In this document: positions 1 to 5,920 of the stretch, in pieces
Layout of the letters: each line of letters opens with the position of its first letter
Numbering within the stretch: position 1 is the stretch's first letter
Origin: AL-N1 sp039178835
Lineage (GTDB): Bacteria > Chloroflexota > Chloroflexia > Chloroflexales > Roseiflexaceae
NCBI GenBank assembly: GCA_039178835.1
Contig: JBCDFA010000279.1
Span: forward strand, 1 to 10,623
Direction: 5' to 3'
DNA: 10,623 bases
Position numbers and translations under genes: made by a program
The notes under the pieces: model-generated
Databases searched by the model: none
Told to the model about the DNA's origin: nothing
What the model saw: only the letters and a program-made list of their open reading frames with translations

Positions 1-50
1 CTGGCCACCTTAACGCTGTTCCGCTTGGGTTTGTACGTCCCGGAGGCACG

Positions 51-287
51 ATGGCATCTGCCGCTGGTATGTTGGCGCTTGGTGCTGGTGCTGGTGCGTT
101 GGCTGGTGCGCTTATTGGTCTGGTTGCTGGCATTATTGTGCAGATAGCCAATCGTATTATTGCTACTGCTGGCTTCCAGGGTCCACAAGTCGTAGTTAAA
201 TCATCAGACGAACTTGTCGATAGCACAAACTCAATCATGCAACAGAATCGCGCAACCTCGATTAGTGAAGGCAGTGCTGCGCACTAG
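51..287 (+). CDS. Small glycine-rich membrane protein (5' end uncertain)
   Basis: I do not recognise a family. Residues 1-32 are a Gly/Ala-rich hydrophobic stretch (GAGAGALAGALIGLVAG), a glycine-zipper-like pattern that could form one membrane-spanning helix. The remaining 46 residues are polar and end in SEGSAAH. A GGAGG Shine-Dalgarno sits 4 nt before the ATG, so a 78-residue protein starting here is plausible. The same frame is also open back to position 3 and reads a protein-like GHLNAVPLGFVRPGGT, so this may instead be the C-terminus of a longer protein that begins outside the window. The sequence cannot separate these two readings. A clear terminator follows about 30 nt after the stop. 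Function unknown. Confidence 0.55.
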   Translation: MASAAGMLALGAGAGALAGALIGLVAGIIVQIANRIIATAGFQGPQVVVKSSDELVDSTNSIMQQNRATSISEGSAAH

Positions 288-319
288 CTGGCCTCCCACA
301 AAACATCAATACATGAAAG

Positions 320-345
320 ATGGGGTGTACTACACCTCATTTTTT
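320..345 (+). terminator. Intrinsic terminator after the first gene
   Basis: The arms ATGGGGTGT (320-328) and ACACCTCAT (332-340) pair over 9 bp with one G-U wobble and a 3-nt loop. A run of six T (340-345) follows. This is a textbook rho-independent terminator, placed 32 nt after the stop codon of the gene ending at 287. Confidence 0.85.
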
Positions 346-495
346 ATGCCTAAATAGGGCACGATTATCTTTGTGTCTGTGGAAGAGGATAGATGACAGA
401 TTATTACTATCCGTAATAAAAAGGTACTTTTTGAGAAAACCAGATACTTCTTATATACGTAAAACAGAATATGGGCGTATTCGAGGTCCCCAAAA

Positions 496-516
496 GTACT
501 CCAGTCAATGGAGTAC
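496..516. repeat. Perfect 8-bp inverted repeat (hairpin)
   Basis: GTACTCCA at 496-503 and TGGAGTAC at 509-516 are exact reverse complements around a 5-nt loop (GTCAA). No T-run follows, so it is not a standard terminator. It could be an operator or an RNA hairpin. Role unknown. Confidence 0.6.
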
Positions 517-726
517 GACCTGTACTACAGTCTCTCACTTTCTCCACGTAACGAGTTACTAACCAGCCCTGTCAAGCAACGTTGTCTTCGATCTCAAAAA
601 ATAGCAGTGCGCTTAATGTCGTCACATTATGTCTGCATGTTACCAGACGGCACATTTCACCACCTCGCCTGTGAACTCTTCGTTTCGTTGTCATAAGTAT
701 CTCACTATGTAGGTATGTTGCCCTTT

Positions 727-784
727 AGCATGCCGGCATTATGCTGACTTTGTATACAGTTACTTATGATGGATTTTTATCATA
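727..784. promoter_or_regulatory. Cluster of palindromes upstream of the terpene cyclase
   Basis: Positions 730-739 are the perfect palindrome ATGCCGGCAT, overlapped by a wider repeat AGCAT (727-731) / ATGCT (741-745). A second inverted repeat, TATGAT (765-770) / ATCATA (779-784), follows. The cluster lies 67-124 bp before the cyclase ATG, where operators would be expected. Assignment as a regulatory region is inference from position and symmetry only. Confidence 0.3.
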
Positions 785-850
785 GGGTTTTGTGGGTACG
801 TTTTTGTCTTCAACAAAGCATCTTATTATTGCAATGAAGTGGGGTTTGTT

Positions 851-2398
851 ATGAATCGCATGTTTGACGTTCTGATGACTGATCTAGTACATGTCGTGCG
901 AGAATTGGGGAAGGATGGTGGCCAGATTAATGCTTCAGTGTATGACTCTGCACAGGTGTTGCGTTTAGCTCCATGTATTACTGATCCCGAACCAGGGATA
1001 CGTTGGTTGTTACAGCAACAGCAGGCTGATGGTGGGTGGGGGGTTGTCCATCTCCCCAAAACGCGTGATATGTCGACTCTGGCGGCGGTTCTGGCTATTC
1101 ACACTTTTGATCGTCAGGGACATCTTCAGGACGTTATTGATGCGGGCATCGATTTTCTGCATGGGCAGTCGTCGCAATGGAAGGGCGAATTGTCTGATGA
1201 TATTCCAGTCGGTGCTGAACTCATTCTCCCCAGATTACTCCATGATGCGTTTGAAGCAGGACTCCCCCTTTCCAAAGACCCATATCAATCACTGATTAAG
1301 CTGGGGCAAAAACGTTGCCATATGCTTGCACAACTACCAGAAGCTGCAAAGATAGCCACAACAGCAGCACATTCCTGGGAGTCGTGGGGAAATAGCCCAT
1401 TTCCAATACCATTGGATCAGGCAGGGAGCGTAGGCCATAATCCGTCGGCGACTGCCGCATGGCTCCAGTCTACCGTACATACTGGTGATATTGATGATGC
1501 ACGTCACACGGCTCAGGATTATCTCGCACAGGCGGCATTTGCGAGCAACGAGGATATTCCCGGTATCGTCCCTACGGTATGGCCGATCAATCGTTTTGAG
1601 CAGTCTTTTGGGCTCTATGCACTATTCATTAGCGGCTTACTGGACCATGTGGCTGTACAGCAGTTTGTCCAACCACAGCTTGACGATCTCGCCCATGCCG
1701 TAACAGCACAGGGTCTGAGTATGAGCGATCATTTTATTCCTGATGGTGATGATACAGCCGTGGCCGTAGCAGTTCTCCATGGCTCTGGCTATCCTATCGA
1801 TCCCTCGGTTATTCGCCAGTTCAATGTTGGCGATCACTTCTGTACATGGTCATATGAGTTGCAACCCTCGATCTCGGTTACTGCCCACGCGGCTCATGCA
1901 CTCAACCTCTGTGGCGAAACACCGCACGAGTCGTTGAGGTATCTGGTTGATCGACAAGCACCTGATGGGCGCTGGAGCGGTGACAAATGGCATGGGTCCT
2001 GGGTATATGCAACATCACAGGTCATGATTGCGTTGATAGGAACACCATATGAATACGCATTGACACGGGCTGTTGATGGCTTGATACAACACCAGCGCTG
2101 GGATGGTGGATGGGGAAGCGCCGATTCGAACACCGAAGAGACCGCCTACAGCACCATTGCGTTGCGACTTTTATTACGAGAAGGACTGCTGAATGAACGA
2201 GGGCAGACAGCGCTTGAACGGGCTGAACGTTGGCTGATTGAGGCATACCGCCCGTTTTCGATGCACGGGTGTCCGTTGTGGATGGGAAAAGAGTCATATT
2301 ATCCACCCCGCGTGGCACGTGCCTTTGAGCTTGCTGCATTGTCTCTTGCAATGGGTGCTCAGAAGCAAGATTTGCAGACACGCGAAAAGGCAGCCTAA
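851..2398 (+). CDS. Class II diterpene cyclase (copalyl-diphosphate-synthase-like)
   Basis: This predicted soluble 515-residue enzyme should carry out a protonation-initiated cyclisation of a linear isoprenoid, most likely geranylgeranyl diphosphate to a copalyl- or kolavenyl-type diphosphate. The class II acid motif DGDDTA is at residues 298-303 (DxDD; bases 1742-1753). QW-type repeats typical of the beta-gamma fold flank it: an N-terminal QQQADGGWG near residue 56 and a C-terminal QHQRWDGGWG near 415. The length fits bacterial class II diterpene cyclases (about 500 residues), whereas squalene-hopene cyclases run about 630. I see no class I DDxxD motif. The ATG at 851 has a GGGG tract 7 nt upstream; an in-frame GTG at 839 has none. 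The usual class I partner synthase and a GGPP synthase are absent from the window. Family call strong; exact product unknown. Confidence 0.88.
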   Translation: MNRMFDVLMTDLVHVVRELGKDGGQINASVYDSAQVLRLAPCITDPEPGIRWLLQQQQADGGWGVVHLPKTRDMSTLAAVLAIHTFDRQGHLQDVIDAGIDFLHGQSSQWKGELSDDIPVGAELILPRLLHDAFEAGLPLSKDPYQSLIKLGQKRCHMLAQLPEAAKIATTAAHSWESWGNSPFPIPLDQAGSVGHNPSATAAWLQSTVHTGDIDDARHTAQDYLAQAAFASNEDIPGIVPTVWPINRFEQSFGLYALFISGLLDHVAVQQFVQPQLDDLAHAVTAQGLSMSDHFIPDGDDTAVAVAVLHGSGYPIDPSVIRQFNVGDHFCTWSYELQPSISVTAHAAHALNLCGETPHESLRYLVDRQAPDGRWSGDKWHGSWVYATSQVMIALIGTPYEYALTRAVDGLIQHQRWDGGWGSADSNTEETAYSTIALRLLLREGLLNERGQTALERAERWLIEAYRPFSMHGCPLWMGKESYYPPRVARAFELAALSLAMGAQKQDLQTREKAA

Positions 2399-2420
2399 GA
2401 GACGTGTTGTATAAATACAA

Positions 2421-2444
2421 GGCGCATGGCTTTAACCATGCGCC
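2421..2444. terminator. Bidirectional hairpin between convergent genes
   Basis: GGCGCATGG (2421-2429) and CCATGCGCC (2436-2444) form a perfect 9-bp stem with a 6-nt loop. It lies in the 77-nt gap between the convergent terpene cyclase and bluB. The T-rich tail is weak on both strands; the minus strand reads TTGTATTTA after the stem. It may therefore terminate in both directions with reduced efficiency. Confidence 0.65.
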
Positions 2445-2475
2445 CAAACGCTCATCTTTCACTTATCGATACAGA

Positions 2476-3114
2476 TCACCACTCATCATAATGAAGCAGT
2501 GGTTCAAGCGGTAGGCGACTCTGCCATTGCTTTCTTTCCAAATCGGGAGTGTCGTTAAATCTGGTTGTATAGCCCATACACAGGTAAGCAATGGGAACAA
2601 TGTGTTCAGGAATATGGAGCACTTCCTTGAGTACCTCGTCGTGAATGATACTGACCCACCCAACGCCAATGTTTTCGGCCCGTGCTGCGAGCCAGATAGT
2701 GTGGACGGCGCAGACAGTACTGTAAATATCCATCTCAGGGTTGGCCGTTTTTCCCAACACTACCTGACCAGTTCGCTGGCGGTCGCAGGTCACACATACC
2801 CCCAATGCCGACTCCATAATCCCTTCCAATTTGAGTGATCTGTATTTCTCGCGTCGTTCTCCAGTAAAGAGTTGGGCAGCTTCCCGATTGGCTTGCTCAA
2901 AGCCTGCTTTGATTTGTCCTCGCACCTCTTTACTCTTCACAACAATAAAATCCCAGGGCTGCATAAAACCAACACTCGGTGCATGATGGGCCGCGTCCAG
3001 TATCCTCATAAGTACATCATCTGGTATCGGGTCTGATCTAAAATCACTACGGACATCACGCCGTAAGTAGATATTTCGGTAAATGGCTTCACGTTCTGCA
3101 TCGGATATATGCAT
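2476..3114 (-). CDS. bluB: 5,6-dimethylbenzimidazole synthase BluB
   Basis: BluB is a flavin-destructase of the nitroreductase fold. It converts reduced FMN plus O2 into 5,6-dimethylbenzimidazole, the lower ligand of cobalamin, in the cytoplasm. The 212-residue length is normal. Diagnostic stretches are visible: RRDVRSDF at residues 18-25, APSVGFMQPWDF at 45-56, PEMD at 126-129 and IWLAARAENIGVGWVSI at 140-156. These separate BluB from ordinary NAD(P)H nitroreductases. The start is the ATG at 3114; only a weak GAGA-like Shine-Dalgarno precedes it. It follows the zinc-ribbon gene on the same strand with a 48-nt gap, so co-transcription is possible. No other cobalamin genes and no cobalamin riboswitch were seen nearby. 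Because the reaction needs oxygen, the host is probably at least facultatively aerobic (inference). Confidence 0.92.
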   Translation of the reverse strand: MHISDAEREAIYRNIYLRRDVRSDFRSDPIPDDVLMRILDAAHHAPSVGFMQPWDFIVVKSKEVRGQIKAGFEQANREAAQLFTGERREKYRSLKLEGIMESALGVCVTCDRQRTGQVVLGKTANPEMDIYSTVCAVHTIWLAARAENIGVGWVSIIHDEVLKEVLHIPEHIVPIAYLCMGYTTRFNDTPDLERKQWQSRLPLEPLLHYDEW

Positions 3115-3162
3115 CGTAATCTCAACAATCTTTCAAATAGCTGACACCAGAATGACGCTGTT

Positions 3163-3669
3163 TTACTGATTGACTCGTGCACCACAGCTAGGGCAAAAGA
3201 GTGATGTCTTGGGCATTTGAAACTGACAATGCGGACATGCCTTGGTGGCAGACGCAGGGTCTTCAGCTGGTTGTGGCGTCACTTGTGCTGGTGGCGTTGC
3301 TTGTGGGAATGGCTGAGTTGGTGGTTCCACACTTACCGGCACTGATTGTGCGGATTGATCCGTACCAGTAGGAGCTGTTGGTGGTGCAACTGCTTGTGAT
3401 GATTTTAGTTCTTCTTCTTTCAGCGTAATCTGTGCCCGCAACGCATCAATGCTCTGAATCATCTCGCCCAGAGTTACCGACTGAATCTGTCCAGCACGAT
3501 ACAACTCCGTTGCTTTGTCACTCAGATCCAAACGTTGGGCATCTATCTTCTTACGGAGTTCGGAAAGTTCACCACGTATTTGATTGGTTTTCTGAAACTT
3601 ATCGGCCTCAAATTTGGCACGATCAATACTCTGTCCAATAGTTTTGCTAATATTGTCTAAAAAGCTCAT
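3163..3669 (-). CDS. Coiled-coil protein with C-terminal zinc ribbon
   Basis: 168 residues, no known reaction. Residues 1-90 are highly charged and helical, with a heptad-like pattern (ELRKKIDAQRLDLSDKATELYRAGQ), so a coiled coil is likely. Residues about 91-140 form a Pro/Gln/Thr-rich flexible linker. The C-terminus is a zinc ribbon with CPHC at 145-148 and CPSC at 159-162, spaced by 10 residues. The start at 3669 (MSFLDNISKTIG) is chosen because a GGGGG tract lies about 5 nt upstream; the longer ATG at 3681 overlaps that tract. There is no signal peptide. It lies upstream of bluB on the same strand, 48 nt apart. A scaffold or regulatory role is possible, but nothing in the sequence shows it. 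Confidence 0.8.
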   Translation of the reverse strand: MSFLDNISKTIGQSIDRAKFEADKFQKTNQIRGELSELRKKIDAQRLDLSDKATELYRAGQIQSVTLGEMIQSIDALRAQITLKEEELKSSQAVAPPTAPTGTDQSAQSVPVSVEPPTQPFPQATPPAQVTPQPAEDPASATKACPHCQFQMPKTSLFCPSCGARVNQ

Positions 3670-3802
3670 TAGTACCCCCATAAAACATGTCTATCAGGCT
3701 AAGCACACAAGGCTTTATCTTTGCTATTTCTCTTTATTGTACGATCAATTTGGCTATTATGGTGCAGTTTGGTTCGTGATTTATATGACAACACATATTC
3801 TA

Positions 3803-4090
3803 TTATGACATATCGGTGGGGATCACGGCAACCGCATCGATCTCGATCAAGAGATCCTCGTGAATAAGTCGCCGCACTTCAATAGCAGAACTGGCTGGTG
3901 GTTGGTGCGTGTTGATGTATTGGTTGCGTATCTCACGGACAACGGCAACTTGGGTACCCAAAACAGATGACTGAGCGACGAGGCTGGCGGGAACACATGC
4001 CTCGCGGAAAAGATAACTCCCTTGGGTTCGCACTCCGCTTAGATTTTCTTCACCACCCCACGTTGCCTTCGATAGGCTCAGGCAACCCAT
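3803..4090 (-). pseudogene. Truncated RidA/YjgF-family remnant
   Basis: RidA proteins are small deaminases that hydrolyse reactive enamine/imine intermediates, usually about 125-135 residues. Only the C-terminal part is recognisable here: roughly the last 40 residues, NTHQPPASSAIEVRRLIH then DLLIEIDAVAVIP, match the conserved RidA end, including the final beta-strand. The region before it (FREACVPASLVAQSS...) matches poorly, and the N-terminal half of the fold is missing. The first residues of the open frame (MGCLSLSKA) are just the translation of a dispersed palindromic repeat, so the ATG at 4090 is not a real start. No ribosome binding site is visible. The best reading is a gene truncated at its 5' end by a repeat-rich insertion or deletion. 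A short expressed protein cannot be excluded. Confidence 0.7.
4062..4087. repeat. Dispersed palindromic repeat, copy 1
   Basis: Arms GTTGCCT (4062-4068) and AGGCAAC (4080-4086) flank the centre TCGATAGGCTC. The arms can form a 7-bp hairpin. This copy has GATAGG where copies 2 and 3 have GACAGG. It overlaps the 5' end of the RidA remnant. This resembles the REP-like TTCGACAGGCTCAG elements common in many bacterial genomes (from memory, not searched). Confidence 0.8.
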
Positions 4091-4110
4091 CTGTTGCCCC
4101 TGCGACGCAC

Positions 4111-4136
4111 GTTGCCTTCGACAGGCTCAGGCACCC
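4111..4136. repeat. Dispersed palindromic repeat, copy 2
   Basis: Same element as at 4062, starting GTTGCCT with centre TCGACAGGCTC, but the right arm reads AGGCACC instead of AGGCAACC. One arm base is therefore changed and the hairpin is weakened. It lies only 49 nt after copy 1. Confidence 0.8.
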
Positions 4137-4162
4137 TCTCATGCCTCAGCACTGTTACATTC

Positions 4163-4190
4163 GCTCTGTGTCTCTGTTCCTCTGCGTTAC
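4163..4190. repeat. CTCTGCGTCTCTG-type repeat, copy 1
   Basis: A quasi-tandem tract of TCTCTG / TCTGCG words ending in CTCTGCGTTAC at 4180-4190. It shares TCTCTGTTCCTC with the copy at 4359-4392. Read on the minus strand it is GTAACGCAGAG followed by further CAGAG words, a dispersed low-complexity repeat type I have seen in several bacterial phyla. Non-coding here. Confidence 0.6.
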
Positions 4191-4232
4191 AGCTGTTCAG
4201 CCGCTCTCCGCTCAGTCGCTCCACCGCTCCCC

Positions 4233-4258
4233 GTTGCCTTCGACAGGCTCAGGCAACC
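4233..4258. repeat. Dispersed palindromic repeat, copy 3
   Basis: Intact copy with arms GTTGCCT (4233-4239) and AGGCAAC (4251-4257) around TCGACAGGCTC. All three copies lie on the same strand within 200 bp, between the RidA remnant and the MntA-HepT gene. Confidence 0.8.
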
Positions 4259-4358
4259 CGTCCACTATCCACGTTCCGCTTTAGTGCTGCTTCCCCGAGT
4301 AATAACGCCTGCTTGAGCAGGCGGTGTTGTGGAGTTTACTGCTTGAGGACGTGCCACC

Positions 4359-4392
4359 GCTGCGTCTCTGTTCCTCAGCGTCTCTGCGTTAC
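4359..4392. repeat. CTCTGCGTCTCTG-type repeat, copy 2
   Basis: Contains TGCGTCTCTGTTCCTC, then AGCG and TCTCTGCGTTAC. It is related to the tract at 4163-4190 and ends in the same CTCTGCGTTAC word. It sits just past the 3' end of the minus-strand MntA-HepT gene, whose stop is at 4405. No obvious intrinsic terminator for that gene was found in the gap 4091-4404. Confidence 0.6.
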
Positions 4393-4404
4393 TCTATTCT
4401 TCCT

Positions 4405-5277
4405 TTACTCACTCTGTGGATCAGAGTCATACGATTGCAGAAACGCGCTCACCGCCGCAAGAAATGCTTTGAGATCTGTAGGGCCTGTCTGCAAAACATC
4501 ATAGACAATTTGTTGGTCGATGCGTAGATATTGATGGACAATGATATTGCGAAAACTCACCGCCTGCTGAAGTTGTAATGCTAACTCATCGGGTATAATC
4601 TGTGCGTCTGCCAGAATCTTTAGAGCCTCGCGTCCACTATCTGGTGTGCGAAGGGATTTTAGTGTGATGAGCTGCTCTGAAACACTGATCGTTGCTTCGA
4701 TAGCCAGTTGAAGAGTTCGCTCAACGACAGATTGAATGCGCCAATCTTTTTTGAGTTCTTCATCAGACGTAGTCTGTAATTCAATCAGTCGATCTATGTA
4801 CACTTGTAACTGTTCAAGATGACGTGTGATAGTTGTCATATTGGCCATCGGTGTACTCCTCTGATTCTGCTGTGTAAAGTGTTTTAGGCGTTCCTGCTGC
4901 ATGCGTCGGTATCGCGGTGCCCAGTCGAACCATTCTTGCATCGTGCGCGTGTGCAGTGCCATACGCTGCTGGTCATCACGATTGTACAGCAGACGCTGAT
5001 GACGAATGGCTTCAAAACGCAGAATTGGTGGTGCATCGTTTAGAACCACCAGATCAACGTCATCTGAACTATAGGTATCAATCAAACGTCCGATGAGTTC
5101 CAACTGCCAGCGACCGCGCTCTCTGGTCGTGAGATCAGCATCGAACAGCACCGCAACATCGTAGTCGCTATCGGGCCGTGCGTGTGACTGAGCGCGGGAG
5201 CCAAAGAGATAGGCCAACACCACAGGAGTATTGGCAAATACCTGATCGAGTTGTGTGTCTCGGTTTTCGTCGTACAT
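4405..5277 (-). CDS. Fused MntA nucleotidyltransferase antitoxin - HepT HEPN toxin
   Basis: 290 residues. The N-terminal part (1-100) is a minimal nucleotidyltransferase of the MntA family: AYLFGSRA with GS at 26-27, SDYD with catalytic acids D38 and D40, and a third acid in VDLVVL (D75). The C-terminal part (144-290) is HepT, an all-helical HEPN RNase with the intact RX4HXY motif RNIIVHQY (R243, H248, Y250). In known two-gene modules, MntA poly-AMPylates the HepT tyrosine and silences the RNase. Here both halves are in one uninterrupted frame, which is unusual. A strong Shine-Dalgarno and ATG lie at the junction, so free HepT may also be made. I prefer the start at 5277 because it fits MntA N-termini; a longer start at 5310 is possible. 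It diverges from the GNAT gene. Confidence 0.9.
   Translation of the reverse strand: MYDENRDTQLDQVFANTPVVLAYLFGSRAQSHARPDSDYDVAVLFDADLTTRERGRWQLELIGRLIDTYSSDDVDLVVLNDAPPILRFEAIRHQRLLYNRDDQQRMALHTRTMQEWFDWAPRYRRMQQERLKHFTQQNQRSTPMANMTTITRHLEQLQVYIDRLIELQTTSDEELKKDWRIQSVVERTLQLAIEATISVSEQLITLKSLRTPDSGREALKILADAQIIPDELALQLQQAVSFRNIIVHQYLRIDQQIVYDVLQTGPTDLKAFLAAVSAFLQSYDSDPQSE
4846..4862 (-). promoter_or_regulatory. Internal ribosome binding site and ATG for separate HepT
   Basis: On the minus strand AGAGGAGT (4855-4862) lies 6 nt before an in-frame ATG (4846-4848), exactly where the HepT domain begins (MANMTTITRHLEQLQ). It is a far better Shine-Dalgarno than either candidate start of the whole ORF. 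It would give a 147-residue HepT, the normal size for the stand-alone toxin. This looks like the ancestral hepT start, retained after the mntA stop codon was lost. Confidence 0.7.
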
Positions 5278-5331
5278 AGGTCCGATCTCAAGGGTAGAGC
5301 TGAATGGCATAATGCGCTATGTTGAAACACT

Positions 5332-5337
5332 ATTATA
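5332..5337 (-). promoter_or_regulatory. Possible -10 box for the MntA-HepT gene
   Basis: The minus strand carries a perfect TATAAT, 22 bp before the ATG at 5310 and 55 bp before the preferred ATG at 5277. At a 16-18 bp spacing I see no good -35 hexamer, so this is a candidate only. The divergent GNAT start is just upstream on the other strand, so the two genes share this short control region. Confidence 0.4.
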
Positions 5338-5360
5338 GCCTACCAACGAAAGGCAATACG

Positions 5361-5852
5361 ATGAGGTATCATATTCGGCAACTCACCAGCGCCGATCAGG
5401 AAGCACTCCAGCGGTTCTTCATCGAACGGTGGGGCGACACAATGGTGGTGGGGCATGGCGTCGTGTATCAACCGCAGCACCTTGGGGGCTTTGTGGCGAT
5501 TGAGGATGAGCAGTGGGTTGGCGTTCTCACATTTACCTGTGACGATCAGGCGTGTGAAGTGGTGACGATAGACAGCTTGCATGAGGGACAGGGCATTGGC
5601 ACCGCACTGATCGATGCGGTCGTAGAAGAGGCGCGTCGTCGTGGGTGCACACGCGTCTGGCTGATCACCACCAACGACAACCTGAACGCGCTGCGGTTTT
5701 ATCAAAAGCGTAGTTTTTCGCTCGTGGCTGTGCACCGCAATGCGGTGATGGAGTCGCGCAAGATCAAACCGAGCATTCCTCTGATCGGGAACGATGGCAT
5801 TCCGCTACGAGATGAGCTTGAATTGGAGATGACCATCGACCCAGCCAGTTAA
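5361..5852 (+). CDS. GNAT-family N-acetyltransferase
   Basis: 163 residues with the single-domain GNAT fold, transferring an acetyl group from acetyl-CoA to an amine of unknown identity. The acetyl-CoA pyrophosphate-binding motif A is visible as IDSLHEGQGIGTAL (70-83), with Q/RxxGxG as Q77-G-I-G80, followed by the helix AVVEEARRRG. Motif B is NDNLNALRFYQKRSF (105-119), where the Asn and Tyr positions are typical. The ATG at 5361 is chosen because GAAAGG lies about 7 nt upstream; an in-frame ATG at 5319 has no ribosome binding site and adds an atypical extension. The C-terminal tail (DELELEM) is typical of this type. It is divergent from MntA-HepT. No sign links it to acetylation-type toxins such as TacT, which come with a DUF1778/RHH antitoxin. 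Confidence 0.85.
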   Translation: MRYHIRQLTSADQEALQRFFIERWGDTMVVGHGVVYQPQHLGGFVAIEDEQWVGVLTFTCDDQACEVVTIDSLHEGQGIGTALIDAVVEEARRRGCTRVWLITTNDNLNALRFYQKRSFSLVAVHRNAVMESRKIKPSIPLIGNDGIPLRDELELEMTIDPAS

Positions 5853-5883
5853 GCCTATCATAGCGCATCGAGGCGCCCGATAC

Positions 5884-5912
5884 TTGACGTTGCCCGCATT
5901 GCCCGGTATACT
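5884..5912 (+). promoter_or_regulatory. Sigma-70-type promoter of the glycoside hydrolase gene
   Basis: TTGACG (5884-5889) and TATACT (5907-5912) are separated by exactly 17 bp. The expected transcription start, 6-8 nt past the -10, is at about 5918-5920, immediately before the GTG codon at 5921. This implies a leaderless or nearly leaderless message. Confidence 0.8.
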
Positions 5913-5920
5913 TCCGCTTC

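Larger units (their letters stand above)
346..850. other. Gene-poor AT-rich intergenic stretch
   Basis: About 500 bases lie between the terminator and the terpene cyclase start. Short open frames exist (320-562 and 508-696), but they have no ribosome binding site, start inside the terminator or a hairpin, and read as low-quality protein, so I do not call them genes. The stretch contains a perfect hairpin at 496-516 and a cluster of small palindromes at 727-784. I could not find a convincing -35/-10 pair for the cyclase gene. A TGTATACA element at 751-758 is the best -10-like candidate but lacks a good -35. Confidence 0.5.

Noticed and set aside
320..696. Two overlapping short plus-strand ORFs (80 and 62 codons)
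   Set aside because: The first starts inside the terminator hairpin, the second inside the 496-516 hairpin. Neither has a Shine-Dalgarno, and the translations show no recognisable domain.
721..729. Seventh copy of the CC(C/T)TTAGGG motif upstream of the terpene cyclase
   Set aside because: CCCTTTAGC matches only the left half; the right arm AGGGT is missing.
2476..3114. Generic NAD(P)H nitroreductase
   Set aside because: The RRDVR, GFMQPW and PEMD stretches and the overall length match BluB specifically.
3967..4504. Plus-strand ORFs across the repeat region, rich in PSTGSG-type peptides
   Set aside because: These peptides are translations of the GTTGCCT...AGGCAAC repeats and of CTCTGCG tracts; part also runs antisense to the MntA-HepT gene.
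5361..5852. GNAT as a toxin of an acetyltransferase toxin-antitoxin pair
   Set aside because: No ribbon-helix-helix or DUF1778 antitoxin gene lies beside it. It is divergent from MntA-HepT, which is already a complete module.
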